Below, piece by piece: positions 23,701 through 32,176 of a DNA stretch of 64,000 bases (the stretch's first letter is position 1; the number at the start of each line of letters is the position of its first letter). A program made the position numbers and the translations under genes. The notes under the pieces were generated by a model. The model saw nothing but the letters and a program-made list of their open reading frames with translations. It was not told the origin of the DNA and did no database searches. Location: NCBI RefSeq assembly GCF_021545335.1, contig NZ_CP089312.1:6262001-6326000 (forward strand), read 5' to 3'. Origin of the DNA: Streptomyces sp. GQFP. GTDB lineage: Bacteria; Actinomycetota; Actinomycetes; Streptomycetales; Streptomycetaceae.

Positions 23701-24626
23701 TGGACGCGGCGACCGCCGAGGTCCTGGCCGATCTGCCGAACCCGCAGATGTTCTGCCTGCCGGATCCCAACTGCGAGAACCACACCGCGTTCAGCGCCGA
23801 CGGAGGGACGTTCGCCTACGGCGCCGAGCCACCGGCCGGCCGCTACTCCACGATCACCTTCTACGTATGGGACGTCCGCACCCACCGCCAGATCGCCTCG
23901 CTGGCCCTTCCGGCCGGCGTGGAGGGCATCGGGCTCAGCCCGGACGGGAAGACCTTCCTGGCTTCCAGGATCAAGGGAAGCGGGACGATCGAACTGTGGG
24001 ACGTCCGCAGCCGGACCAGGACCAGGGTGCTCAGCGGCGTGCGGGACGTCCCGGCCGTCAGGCCCGACGGACGTCTGCTGGCCACATCGGGCGGCGACTA
24101 CGTGGACCTGCCCTCCGGCAAGGTGACCCACCGCAACGCCTCGGACCCCCTGTCGGCCGTGGTCTTCAGCTCCGACGGACGCTACCTCGCGGTGGGCGGC
24201 AGGGGCGGGGTCACGATCTGGGACGGGGACGCCCGGCGACGCCTGGCGCACCTGCCGGCCGTCCCCGACGGTGACGCGGCCGGGGCCACGGGCGACGACG
24301 CCCAGTTCGTCACGGCGGTCGCCTTCTCGCCGGACGCCCGGTACCTCGCCGTGGGCACCGCCGGCGGAACGCTGCAGATCTGGCAGACCGAGGCTCCCCA
24401 TCTCCAGCCCACGGTGTTCCCCGCCCTGGGCGGCCGTGTGCAGTCCGTGGCCTTCGGCCCCGACGGGGACACCCTGTACGCCGCGAGCACCCACCGCCGC
24501 TCCCGTTCCTACGACCTCGATCCCGAGCACGTCGCCACCACCGTGTGCGAGCGGGCGGGCGGCGGACTGTCCCGCGCCGACTGGAAGAGCTACCTCCCCG
24601 ACGTGCCGTATCGGGACGTGTGCTGA
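20793..24626 (+). CDS. XRE-nSTAND-WD40 signalling ATPase
   Basis: A 1277-residue multidomain protein. Order: an XRE-like HTH (about 15-70, RFAFALRELRREAGGTTYRA); an nSTAND1-type NTPase (about 105-500) with Walker A GTSGSGKSS (about 139-147) and Walker B-type VVVDQFEEVFTLC (about 198-210); a transmembrane or hydrophobic helix (LTTALTILVALAVVAGLTAW, about 510-530) followed by a coiled coil; then many WD40-like repeats to the end with SPDGRLLA/SPDGRTLA units. STAND proteins assemble on sensing a ligand through the repeat domain. Streptomyces have several such paralogues, and some STAND ATPases defend against phage. The start at 20793 follows GGGAGGGAAGCCGG. Function inferred only. Confidence 0.82.
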   Translation: MGRPERPLDPEGGPVERFAFALRELRREAGGTTYRAMAVEAGYTAATLSEAAAGERLPSLAVALAYVSACGGDAEEWERRWQRAAEDAAGQLPEGDGSAAPYRGLARFEPGDSGCFFGRDQLVADLAELVLGSRFVAVVGTSGSGKSSLLRAGLIPVLRGGDWAGERPAAIRILTPGARPAHAHARALVPVDGGGDTWVVVDQFEEVFTLCREPAERARFIDMLLTAVRPDRRLRVVIAVRADFYGRCGEHRDLAAALRGAGLLVGPMSVEELREAIVKPAAAEGLVVERALTAQIIADVADQPGGLPLMSHALMETWRRRRGGALTVKGYEAVGGVHGAIARTAEECYSGLSVREATLARQVMLRLVAPGEGTDDTSRPARRAELAADAAAVLDRLVGARLVTLDDDTVDLAHEALITAWPRLNGWIESDRELLRRHRQLTEAATAWEQLDRDAGVLYRGARLTVATEAFTPVAEPDPLTPLERAFLTASLDARRQEQRQATRTSRRLRGLTTALTILVALAVVAGLTAWNQSTASTRQQLQAEARRIAAMAASLRSSDPRTAMRLSAAAYGLADLPDSRSALLDSFAQTELDRFDPGEGAAAADDDDDPVQRFLSRDGRVLTTVTDDRVERWDTSTRRRTGSFPGTGDLEFPGVQGISPDGGTLMIWTKDGLRLWDVDAGRLVGARVGSADDFSAGTTGSFVTDTRILLSSRYVGRSGNLFRLWDTALGRAVFEQNLKDDSGADAVVSPDGRLLAICRRLGPVQVWDTVERRKLPIPWAAANRDLCPGRSDGFGSAAGDSLEGRLLFTPDSRALAVVGDFPDGSGVRAWDLASGKQRLRIEHSWPKNARPRMTFGADGGFVAVTDDDEILLWRTADPAVPVLRHSLSSTGSYDLGGTSALRLDLDRRRIRYLEERGWERRISVASLALDEALDSAYPVGPVRAATYSPDGRTLAAVRRLDGATRFQLLDAATAEVLADLPNPQMFCLPDPNCENHTAFSADGGTFAYGAEPPAGRYSTITFYVWDVRTHRQIASLALPAGVEGIGLSPDGKTFLASRIKGSGTIELWDVRSRTRTRVLSGVRDVPAVRPDGRLLATSGGDYVDLPSGKVTHRNASDPLSAVVFSSDGRYLAVGGRGGVTIWDGDARRRLAHLPAVPDGDAAGATGDDAQFVTAVAFSPDARYLAVGTAGGTLQIWQTEAPHLQPTVFPALGGRVQSVAFGPDGDTLYAASTHRRSRSYDLDPEHVATTVCERAGGGLSRADWKSYLPDVPYRDVC

Positions 24627-24768
24627 GCCCTTACCCGGGGGGTCCACCGAGCCCCCGCGGAGCCCCTCCGAGTCCCCCGACTCGGCCTCTCCTGAGCAGG
24701 TCGGATAACGTATGAGCGCACTTGTGGGGCTGTTCGCGGCCCCCGGGTGACGCCCCCTCGGGAAAGTT

Positions 24769-24784
24769 CGTGAAGTTCTTCACA
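24769..24784. promoter_or_regulatory. Probable Rex operator upstream of ndh
   Basis: The 16-mer CGTGAAGTTCTTCACA has the form of the Rex operator TGTGAAC-N3-TTCACA (read on the other strand: TGTGAAG AAC TTCACG), with a perfect GTGAAG / CTTCAC dyad. Rex is the NADH/NAD+-sensing repressor of respiratory genes in Streptomyces, so a site 310 bases before a type II NADH dehydrogenase is in the expected context. The remaining stretch 24627-25093 contains no gene that I can support. Confidence 0.65.
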
Positions 24785-25093
24785 AGGAATTCGGCCCTGT
24801 TGGGCGACGAACGTGCTCCGCAGGGCCCTTTCGGGGGCTCACCAGGGGCGGGAGCGTGCTCGGGATAGCGTTTCGGCGGCGTTTCCGGTGGGTGTGGCGG
24901 GAGGCTGGTCCAGTCACTCCGGCGACCCGGAAGGGCAGTTCACGCGGCATTGACATCGGGGCGTACCGCCCGCTGGTTCGTCCCGCGCGACACGGCCTCG
25001 GCCATGCGGGCCGCGCAGTGTAGCAGAGGGGGTCCATATGCTTGTGAAGGGGCTCACGAGCGACCCCCCTGGGCCGGGTGGATACTCGATGGC

Positions 25094-26482
25094 ATGAGCA
25101 CCACGGAGCGTCCCAGGATCCTCGTAGTAGGCGGTGGGTACGTAGGCCTGTACGCAGCTCGGCGCATTCTCAAGAAGATGCGCTACGGCGAGGCGACCGT
25201 CACGGTCGTCGACCCCCGGTCGTACATGACCTACCAGCCCTTCCTCCCCGAAACCGCCGCCGGCAGCATTTCGCCGCGCCACGTCGTCGTACCGCTGCGA
25301 CGTGTGCTGCCCAAGGCGGAAGTCCTCACCGGTCGGGTCACCACCATCGACCAGGACCGCAAGGTCGCCACGATCGCCCCCCTCGTGGGTGAGGCGTACG
25401 AGCTGCCTTTCGACTACCTCGTCATCGCCATGGGCGCGGTCTCCCGCACCTTCCCGATCCCCGGCCTCGCCGAACAGGGCATCGGCATGAAGGGCATCGA
25501 GGAGGCCATCGGCCTGCGGAACCACGTCCTCGAGCAGCTGGACAAGGCCGAGTCCACGACCGACGAGGAGATCCGCCGCAAGGCGCTCACCTTCGTCTTC
25601 ATCGGCGGTGGCTTCGCGGGTGCGGAGACCATCGGCGAGGTCGAGGACATGGCGCGCGACGCGGCGAAGTACTACCCCAGCGTGTCCCGTGAGGACATGC
25701 GGTTCGTGCTCGTCGACGCCGCCGACAAGATCCTTCCCGAGGTCGGGCCGAAGCTGGGCCAGTACGGCAAGGAGCACCTGGAGAGCCGCGGGGTCGAGAT
25801 TTATCTTTCGACTTCGATGGACTCGTGCGTGGACGGCCATGTCGTGTTGAAGAACGGCCTTGAGGTCGACTCCAACACGATCGTGTGGACGGCTGGCGTC
25901 AAGCCCAACCCGGTGTTGTCCCGGTTCGGCCTGCCGCTCGGGCCGCGCGGTCACGTGGACGCGCAGCCGACGCTCCAGGTCACGGGTACGGACTACATCT
26001 GGGCCGCGGGCGACAACGCCCAGGTGCCGGACGTGGCCGCCCGCAAGGCCGGCGTGGAGAACGCCTGGTGCCCGCCGAACGCGCAGCACGCTCTGCGGCA
26101 GGCGAAGGTGCTCGGCGACAACGTGGTCTCCGGTATGCGGGGCTTTCCGCAGAAGGAGTACTCGCACTCCAACAAGGGTGCGGTGGCGGGGCTCGGGTTG
26201 CACAAGGGCGTCGCGATGATCGTCTTCGGCAAGGTGAAGATCAAGGTCAAGGGCCGGCTCGCGTGGTACATGCACCGCGGGTACCACGGTCTGGCGATGC
26301 CGACGTGGAACCGGAAGATCCGGGTGTTCGCGGACTGGACGCTGGCGATGTTCCTGAAGCGTGAGGTTGTGGCGCTGGGGGCGTTGGAGACTCCTCGTGA
26401 GGAGTTCTACGAGGCTGCGAAGCCGGCGCCGGTCGCTGCCGCGAAGAAGACGGAAGAGAAGACAGAGGCCAAGGCATCCTGA
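25094..26482 (+). CDS. ndh: Type II NADH dehydrogenase
   Basis: A 462-residue single-subunit NADH:quinone oxidoreductase that passes electrons from NADH to menaquinone without pumping protons. The FAD dinucleotide fold is at residues ~8-40 (RILVVGGGYVGLYAARRIL). The second, NADH-binding fold is at ~170-200 (TFVFIGGGFAGAETIGEVED). The FAD-closing motif YIWAAGDNAQVP follows, and YSHSNKGAVAGLG precedes the C-terminal amphipathic membrane-binding segment. An extra Lys/Ala/Glu tail ends the protein. The ATG at 25094 has only a weak ribosome site. Upstream lies the probable Rex operator; downstream an excellent terminator. Confidence 0.93.
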   Translation: MSTTERPRILVVGGGYVGLYAARRILKKMRYGEATVTVVDPRSYMTYQPFLPETAAGSISPRHVVVPLRRVLPKAEVLTGRVTTIDQDRKVATIAPLVGEAYELPFDYLVIAMGAVSRTFPIPGLAEQGIGMKGIEEAIGLRNHVLEQLDKAESTTDEEIRRKALTFVFIGGGFAGAETIGEVEDMARDAAKYYPSVSREDMRFVLVDAADKILPEVGPKLGQYGKEHLESRGVEIYLSTSMDSCVDGHVVLKNGLEVDSNTIVWTAGVKPNPVLSRFGLPLGPRGHVDAQPTLQVTGTDYIWAAGDNAQVPDVAARKAGVENAWCPPNAQHALRQAKVLGDNVVSGMRGFPQKEYSHSNKGAVAGLGLHKGVAMIVFGKVKIKVKGRLAWYMHRGYHGLAMPTWNRKIRVFADWTLAMFLKREVVALGALETPREEFYEAAKPAPVAAAKKTEEKTEAKAS

Positions 26483-26512
26483 CCTCCGTCCACTGAATCA
26501 CCCCTGCTTGAG

Positions 26513-26558
26513 CCCGAAGGGGCCGCCCGCCATCCGTGGTGCGGGCGGCCCCTTCGGG
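26513..26558 (+). terminator. ndh terminator
   Basis: A perfect 18-bp stem, CCCGAAGGGGCCGCCCGC at 26513-26530 with its complement at 26541-26558, a 10-base loop and a TTTTTC tail. It lies 30 bases after the ndh stop. Confidence 0.92.
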
Positions 26559-26565
26559 TTTTTCC

Positions 26566-26842
26566 TCGCCCCCGCCGCCCCTACCCGTCCCATCCTCGGG
26601 GGCTGCCGCCCCCGAACCCCCGCTACGGCCCTGAACGGGCCTTGTCCTCAAACGCCGGACGGGCTGGGTAGTCAGCCCGTCCGGCGTTTGAGGACGAGCG
26701 CGTTCAGCGCGACTTTCCCACCCACCCGGCCGCCACCACCCTCCAGCCCGTCCGGCGTTTGAGGACGAGGCCGTTCAGGCCGAAAGGGGGGTCTGGGGGC
26801 GCAGCCCCCAGGGATGGGACGGGTAGGGGCGGCGGGGGCGAA
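26566..26842. repeat. Nested dispersed-repeat array between ndh and cfa
   Basis: Three copies of a 22-base unit (AGCCCGTCCGGCGTTTGAGG plus AC) are present: inverted at 26644-26665, direct at 26674-26695 and direct at 26745-26766. The first two form a perfect hairpin. They are enclosed by a long outer inverted repeat of about 60 bases (26566-26621 and about 26788-26842), with cores such as CTACCCGTCCCATCC and GGATGGGACGGGTAG. The unit is a familiar high-copy intergenic element of Streptomyces chromosomes. The nested layout could fold into a large cruciform. No gene lies inside. Confidence 0.8.
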
Positions 26843-26990
26843 GGAAAATCGACGTCCGACGCAGCCGCGCTGTCCCCCTGGGCAGCCCCTTTGCCCAGTT
26901 GTGATCCCCCCGGGGGACTGCGAGCCAGGCGTGTTGGTGTTTTCGTGGGTGTTGGACATTCACGGTTGTGCCGTAACGGAGGTGTGCGTC

Positions 26991-28298
26991 ATGCCCGAAG
27001 CCGCGTCGCGGCTGCAGAGCTTCGCCGAACAGTTGCTGGGTGCCCCGCTCCCGATGCGCATCCGCGCCTGGGACGGCTCCGAGGCAGGCCCGCCCGGCGC
27101 CCCCACCCTGGTCGTCCGCAACCGCCGCGCCCTGCGCCGGCTGCTGTGGAAACCGGGCGAACTGGGACTCGCCCGGGCCTGGGTCGCAGGCGACCTGGAC
27201 ATCGAAGGGGACTTCTACGCCGCCCTCGACCTGCTGTCCGGGCTGGTCTGGGAGCGCGGGGAGGACGCCCGGACCCTCACCGAGGCACTGCGCGAACCCG
27301 AGGTACGGGCAGCGGTGCGCGGGCTCGTGAAGATCGCCGGGCTTCCCCTCCCTCCCGCTCCGCCCCGTGAAGAGGTTCCGCGCCGGCGCCGGCACCTCCA
27401 CACCAAGCGCACCGACAAGCGAGCCGTCAGCCACCACTACGACGTCGGCAACGACTTCTACGAGATCGTCCTCGGGCCGTCCATGGTGTACTCCTGCGCC
27501 TACTGGGATGCCCCCGGAGGAACCTCCGGCTCCGGCACCCTTGAGGGCGCCCAGCGCGACAAGCTCGACCTCGTCTGCCGCAAGCTCGCCCTCACACCCG
27601 GTCTGCGGCTCCTCGACGTCGGCTGCGGCTGGGGCTCCCTCGCCATCCACGCCGCCCGCGAGCACGGCGTACACGTCGTCGGTGTCACCCTCTCGCAGGA
27701 GCAGGCCGCGTACGCCCGTAAGCGCGTCGCCGACCAGGGGCTCACGGACCGGGTCGAGATCCGGGTGCAGGACTACCGGGACGTCACCGACGGGCCCTTC
27801 GACGCCGTCTCCTCCGTGGGGATGGCCGAGCACGTGGGGAGCGAGCAGTATCTGACGTACGCACGTGATCTGTACGCCCTGCTGAAACCCGGTGGGCGGC
27901 TGCTCAATCATCAGATCGCCCGTCGGCCGCACGCGGACGAGGACGCGTACACCCTCGACGGGTTCATCGACGCCTACGTCTTTCCGGACGGCGAACTCGA
28001 GCCCATCGGCACCACCGTCACCCAGCTCGAACGGGCCGGGTTCGAGGTGCGTGACGTCGAGTCCATCCGGGAGCACTACGCCCTGACGCTGCGGCAGTGG
28101 GTCACCAACCTGGAGGGCGACTGGGCACGCGCCCAGCAGCTCACCAGCCCGGGGCGGGCCCGCGTCTGGCGGCTGTACATGGCCGCCTCCGCCCTCGCCT
28201 TCGAGCACAACCGGATCGGCGTCAACCAAGTCCTCGCCGTACGGACCTCGGGGGAGGGTGACTCCGGGATGCCTCTGCGTGCCCGTACCTGGAACTGA
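26991..28298 (+). CDS. cfa: Cyclopropane-fatty-acid-phospholipid synthase family methyltransferase
   Basis: A 435-residue SAM-dependent methyltransferase that modifies unsaturated acyl chains of membrane lipids. An N-terminal lipid-binding-like part (about 1-135) leads into the catalytic domain: VSHHYDVGNDFYEIVLGPSM, then MVYSCAYW, the SAM loop LLDVGCGWGSLAIHAA (about residues 203-218), EQAAYARKR and SVGMAEHVG. The lipid-site motif with the catalytic Glu/Tyr network is followed by HYALTLRQWVTNLE. The ATG at 26991 has GGAGG 8 bases upstream. Convergent with the ABC permease gene, separated by a bidirectional terminator. Confidence 0.9.
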   Translation: MPEAASRLQSFAEQLLGAPLPMRIRAWDGSEAGPPGAPTLVVRNRRALRRLLWKPGELGLARAWVAGDLDIEGDFYAALDLLSGLVWERGEDARTLTEALREPEVRAAVRGLVKIAGLPLPPAPPREEVPRRRRHLHTKRTDKRAVSHHYDVGNDFYEIVLGPSMVYSCAYWDAPGGTSGSGTLEGAQRDKLDLVCRKLALTPGLRLLDVGCGWGSLAIHAAREHGVHVVGVTLSQEQAAYARKRVADQGLTDRVEIRVQDYRDVTDGPFDAVSSVGMAEHVGSEQYLTYARDLYALLKPGGRLLNHQIARRPHADEDAYTLDGFIDAYVFPDGELEPIGTTVTQLERAGFEVRDVESIREHYALTLRQWVTNLEGDWARAQQLTSPGRARVWRLYMAASALAFEHNRIGVNQVLAVRTSGEGDSGMPLRARTWN

Positions 28299-28307
28299 AC
28301 GACCGAA

Positions 28308-28345
28308 CGGGAGTACGGCAGCGGGCCCCCGCTGCCGTACTCCCG
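28308..28345. terminator. Bidirectional terminator between cfa and the permease gene
   Basis: A perfect 18-bp stem, CGGGAGTACGGCAGCGGG at 28308-28325 and its complement at 28328-28345, with a 2-base spacer. It lies between two convergent stops. Confidence 0.85.
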
Positions 28346-28349
28346 CCGC

Positions 28350-30887
28350 CTACTCCGACTTGATCGCCGCCAGCATGTTCAGCCGCGCCGCGCGCCGGGC
28401 CGGCCACAGGGCCGCCAGGACGCCCACCGTCGCGGCCAGGAGCAGGAAGAACGCCATCCTGGCCCAGGGCAGGACGAGTTCGTACGTCGGCATGGTCGTG
28501 CCGATGAGTTCGCCGGCCGCCCAGCCGAAGAACACGCCCAGGCCGATGCCCAGGACGCCGCCGAAGACGGAGATGACCAGGGATTCCAGGCGGACCATGC
28601 GCTTGATGCCCTTGCGGTCGAGGCCGATCGCGCGGAGCATGCCGATCTCCTGGGAGCGTTCGAAGACCGACATGGCCAGGGTGTTGATGACGCCGAGGAC
28701 CGCGACCAGGACCGCCATCGCCAGCAGGCCGTAGAGCATGTTCAGCATCAGGGTGAACACGCTGGCGATCTCGTTGGAGATGTCCTTCTTGTCCCGGATC
28801 TGGATGGCCGGGTTGGTGCCCAGGGCCTTCTCCAGCCTGTCCTTCGTCGCGTCCGTCGCGCCGCCCGAGGTCTTCACCATGACCTGCATGTCGCCGATGT
28901 CGTCGGCGGCCGTCCGGTGCGGGGCCAGAAGGCCGTCGTCGACGAGGAGGCCGCTGATCATCTCGTTGCCCTCGTACACGCCCGCCACCGTCAGCTGCTG
29001 CTTCTTGCCGTCCTCGTAGCCGATGGTGAAGGCCGAACCCGCCTTCCAGCCATGGGAGTCGGCCGTCCAATCGTCCACGACGACCTGGGTGCCGCCGATC
29101 GCGAACGTGCCTTCGTTGATCGGCAGTTGGGTCAGCTTCCCGAACGCGGAGCCGGTGACGCCGGTCAGGTACTCCGTGGAGCCGTCGATGCGCGCGGGGG
29201 TGTTGCGCATGGGGCTGAGGTCGGTCACTCCGGTCGTCCTCGCCAGCTTCTCGGCGACCTCGGGGGAGAGCTCCATGCCGTTGGCCATGGAGACGACGTA
29301 GTCCGCCCTGATCGAGGACGAGGCCATCTTGTCGATCGACTTCTGGAGACTGCCCGCCATCACGGTCATGCCGGTGATGAGGGTGAGCCCGATCATCAGC
29401 GCGGAGGCCGTGGCGGCCGTACGACGGGGATTGCGGACCGAGTTCTGGCGGGCCAGCTTCCCGGAGACGCCGAACACGCGCATCAGCGGGGCCGCGGCGG
29501 CGATCAGCGGGCGGGAGAGCAGCGGGGTGAGGATGAAGATCCCGATGATCAGCAACACCGCCCCTATGCCCATGGGGGCCTGGCCGTCCGAGCCGCTCAT
29601 CGTCGTGGCCGCGAGGACCACGGCGACGCCCGCGCCCGAGAAGAGCGCGCCCAGCGTGTTGCGCAGCACCAGCGACTTGGTCGTCGCGGTCGCGTGGACG
29701 CTGCTCATCGCGGCCACCGGGGGGATCTTCGCGGCGCGGCGGCCGGGCAGCCAGGCCGCCAGCATCGTGATGAGGATGCCGACCGCGAGGGCCGCGCCGA
29801 CCGTACCGGGCGTGACGATCAGCGGCCCGTCGGGCACGGTCGCGCCGAGCAGACCGAGAAGCGCCTTCAGTCCGGCCCCGATCCCGATGCCCGTGACCAG
29901 CCCGGTCACCGCCGCCACCGCGCCGACCACGAACGCCTCGATCAGCACCGACCGCGTGACCTGGCGGCGCGAGGCGCCGACCGCGCGCAGCAGCGCCAGT
30001 TCCTTGGTGCGCTGGGCGACCAGCATGGTGAAGGTGTTGGCGATGATGAACGTACCGACGAAGAGCGCGATGCCCGCGAAGACCAGCAGGCCCTGCTTGA
30101 GGCCGCTCATCGACGAGGCGATGATCCTCGCCTGGTCGTCGGCGAGTTGGGTGCCCGTCGTGGTCTCGATGGTGTCGCCCGGCAGGGCCTTGTCCAGGGC
30201 CGCCTTGAGCGCGCTCTGGCTCGTGCCCGCCGCCGCCTTGACGTCGATCTCGTCATACGTGCCCACCTTGCCGAACAGCTGCTGCGCGGTCGCCGTGTCG
30301 AAGAGGGCGAGGCTGCCGCCGGCCGCCACATTGCCGTCGTCCGTGGTGAAGATGCCGGAGACGGTGGGGGTGAGCACCGGTCCGTCCACCGACAGGCGCA
30401 CGGTGTCGCCGACCTGGTAACCGGTCCGCTCGGCGGTCTTCGCGTCGAGGGCGACCTGGTTCGCGCCGCGTGGCGCGGTGCCGTCCTTCAGCGGGTACCG
30501 GGCGTCCTTGTCGCCCCAGAAGTTCCCGCCCTGCGACTGGAAACCGTCGCCGACGAGCTTGCCGTCCTTGTCGGCTATGGCCGTGAACCCGGTCACGACA
30601 CCGATGGCGGAGGCGGCACCCGGGACCTTCGCGCTCTCGTCGAGCAGGGCCCGCGTCAGCTCCGGCGTCTTGCCGATCTTGTCGCCCACATCGTCCCGGG
30701 GGCGCGCCTGCACGGCGACGTCGACCTGGTCGAAGCCCTTGGCGGAACTGTTCTGGAGGGCGTTCGAGAGGGTGTTGGTGAAGACCAGGGTCCCGGACAC
30801 GAACGCCACGCCGAGCATCACGGCGAGCACGGTCATCAGAAGCCTGGCCTTGTGCGCGAGTACGTTGCGCAGGGCGGTACGGAACAT
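28350..30887 (-). CDS. FtsX/MacB-type ABC transporter permease
   Basis: An 845-residue membrane protein: an N-terminal helix (LLMTVLAVMLGVAFVSGTLV), a large extracellular MacB-like domain (about 45-255), then an FtsX core with several helices (about 265-400: GLLVFAGIALFVGTFIIANT, then LVAQRTKELALLRAVGASRR). A second such half begins with RTAATASALMIGLTLITGM (about residue 490), has its own extracellular domain, and ends in FERSQEIGMLRAIGLDRK plus the last helices. This doubled layout is typical of type VII ABC systems that extrude lipids or peptides or drive extracytoplasmic work. The ATPase is encoded 71 bases upstream on the same strand. Confidence 0.87.
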   Translation of the reverse strand: MFRTALRNVLAHKARLLMTVLAVMLGVAFVSGTLVFTNTLSNALQNSSAKGFDQVDVAVQARPRDDVGDKIGKTPELTRALLDESAKVPGAASAIGVVTGFTAIADKDGKLVGDGFQSQGGNFWGDKDARYPLKDGTAPRGANQVALDAKTAERTGYQVGDTVRLSVDGPVLTPTVSGIFTTDDGNVAAGGSLALFDTATAQQLFGKVGTYDEIDVKAAAGTSQSALKAALDKALPGDTIETTTGTQLADDQARIIASSMSGLKQGLLVFAGIALFVGTFIIANTFTMLVAQRTKELALLRAVGASRRQVTRSVLIEAFVVGAVAAVTGLVTGIGIGAGLKALLGLLGATVPDGPLIVTPGTVGAALAVGILITMLAAWLPGRRAAKIPPVAAMSSVHATATTKSLVLRNTLGALFSGAGVAVVLAATTMSGSDGQAPMGIGAVLLIIGIFILTPLLSRPLIAAAAPLMRVFGVSGKLARQNSVRNPRRTAATASALMIGLTLITGMTVMAGSLQKSIDKMASSSIRADYVVSMANGMELSPEVAEKLARTTGVTDLSPMRNTPARIDGSTEYLTGVTGSAFGKLTQLPINEGTFAIGGTQVVVDDWTADSHGWKAGSAFTIGYEDGKKQQLTVAGVYEGNEMISGLLVDDGLLAPHRTAADDIGDMQVMVKTSGGATDATKDRLEKALGTNPAIQIRDKKDISNEIASVFTLMLNMLYGLLAMAVLVAVLGVINTLAMSVFERSQEIGMLRAIGLDRKGIKRMVRLESLVISVFGGVLGIGLGVFFGWAAGELIGTTMPTYELVLPWARMAFFLLLAATVGVLAALWPARRAARLNMLAAIKSE

Positions 30888-30958
30888 GGGTGTCGTCTCA
30901 GTCCGTCGGGTCGTGAGCGGGGTGAAGTGGAAGCAGGGCTACGGGAGTTGAGTGAGCG

Positions 30959-31735
30959 TCAGCTGGTGCGGACGGTCCGTGTGTCCAACTGCTTCATGCG
31001 GTCCAGGACGCCGTCCGCCGTCGGGCCGTACAGCTCGTCCACGATCCGGCCGTCCGCGAGGAAGACCACCCGGTCCGCGTACGCCGCCGCCACCGGGTCG
31101 TGGGTGACCATCACGACCGTCTGACCCAGTTCCCGTACGGAGTTGCGCAGGAAGCCCAGTACCTCGGCGCCCGCGCGGGAGTCGAGGTTTCCGGTCGGTT
31201 CGTCGCCGAAGATGATGTCGGGGCGGGAGGCCAGCGCCCGGGCCACCGCGACGCGCTGCTGCTGGCCGCCGGAGAGCTGGGACGGGCGGTGGCGGAGCCG
31301 GTCGGCGAGGCCGATCATCGAGATCACCGAGTCCAGCCACTGCTTGTCCGGCTTACGGCCCGCGATGTCCATCGGGAGGGTGATGTTCTCCAGGGCGGTC
31401 AGCGTCGGCAGCAGGTTGAACGCCTGGAAGATGAAGCCGATCTTGTCCCGGCGGAGCTTGGTGAGCTGCTTGTCCTTGAGGGAGCCCAACTCGGTGTCGC
31501 CGATCCGCACGGAGCCCGAGGAGAAGGAGTCCAGGCCCGCCACACAGTGCATCAGCGTGGACTTGCCGGAGCCGGACGGGCCCATGATCGCGGTGAACTC
31601 GGCCTGCTTGAAGTCGACGGAGACCTGGTCGAGGGCGACGACCCGCGTCTCACCCTGTCCGTAGACCTTGGAAAGCTCCGTGGCGCGGGCGGCCACCGTC
31701 GTGGCGGTCCGGTCGGCGAGGGGAGTGGTGGTCAC
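30959..31735 (-). CDS. ABC transporter ATP-binding protein (MacB/LolD type)
   Basis: A 258-residue ATPase partner of the permease. Walker A GPSGSGKST (52-60), Q-loop FIFQAFNLLPTLTALEN, signature LSGGQQQRVAVARALASRP, Walker B IIFGDEPTGNLDS and H-loop VMVTHDPVAAAYADRV are intact and are of the LolD/MacB class. The GTG at 31735 is preferred over an ATG at 31819 because AGGAG lies 7 bases before it. The extra 28 residues upstream would be encoded by a tandem 14-base repeat and have unlikely composition. Confidence 0.9.
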   Translation of the reverse strand: MTTTPLADRTATTVAARATELSKVYGQGETRVVALDQVSVDFKQAEFTAIMGPSGSGKSTLMHCVAGLDSFSSGSVRIGDTELGSLKDKQLTKLRRDKIGFIFQAFNLLPTLTALENITLPMDIAGRKPDKQWLDSVISMIGLADRLRHRPSQLSGGQQQRVAVARALASRPDIIFGDEPTGNLDSRAGAEVLGFLRNSVRELGQTVVMVTHDPVAAAYADRVVFLADGRIVDELYGPTADGVLDRMKQLDTRTVRTS

Positions 31736-32176
31736 GGGCGGGCTCCTGTCGGGAGGTTCGACGAGTTTCGACGTCTGAGGTCTGACGTCTGAGGTCTGAG
31801 GCTCGTGAACCATCGTCATGGCCGGGGGGCGCCGTGTAGTCAGCCGCTGTTCCGGTTCCGAAGGCAGTCTTGGGACGGACCCGGCGCGCCTGTGTCATAC
31901 CTGGGGATGACGGGCGTCCCCTTCGACGGGACCGTGGCAAGTGCCAGAGGCCATGACAAGAACAGGTGGAGCCCCCTTGTTCGGGCGGTGAAATTCCGTC
32001 ATTCCGCATGCGAGCCGGGCTGCCTCGCGAAAGGCTACTGGCAAGTGCGGATGGCCCGTTCCAGGTGCTGATGCACCCTCAGACGTCAATAAAATAAGAC
32101 AACATCGGTCCCCTCGCCCGCAGTTCGGGTGAGGCGTCCCGATAGGCTCGGAACCTCGATGCGGAGCCCAGGGCCT
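31736..32176. other. Gap between ABC transporter and bldA, with tandem 14-mer
   Basis: No gene is supported. A 14-base unit ACGTCTGAGGTCTG is repeated exactly twice (31771-31798) and followed by AG, close to the ABC operon start, in the region that should hold its promoter. A TAGGCT hexamer at about 32152 is a possible -10 for the tRNA gene. Confidence 0.5.

Noticed and set aside
20241..24647. A 1468-codon open frame on the minus strand
   Set aside because: It is the antisense shadow of the nSTAND gene: the composition is Gly/Arg/Pro-rich with no domain, while the plus strand has Walker motifs and WD40 repeats.
31736..31819. ATG start for the MacB-type ATPase 28 codons upstream
   Set aside because: The extension is encoded by a tandem 14-base repeat and the GTG at 31735 has AGGAG 7 bases before it.
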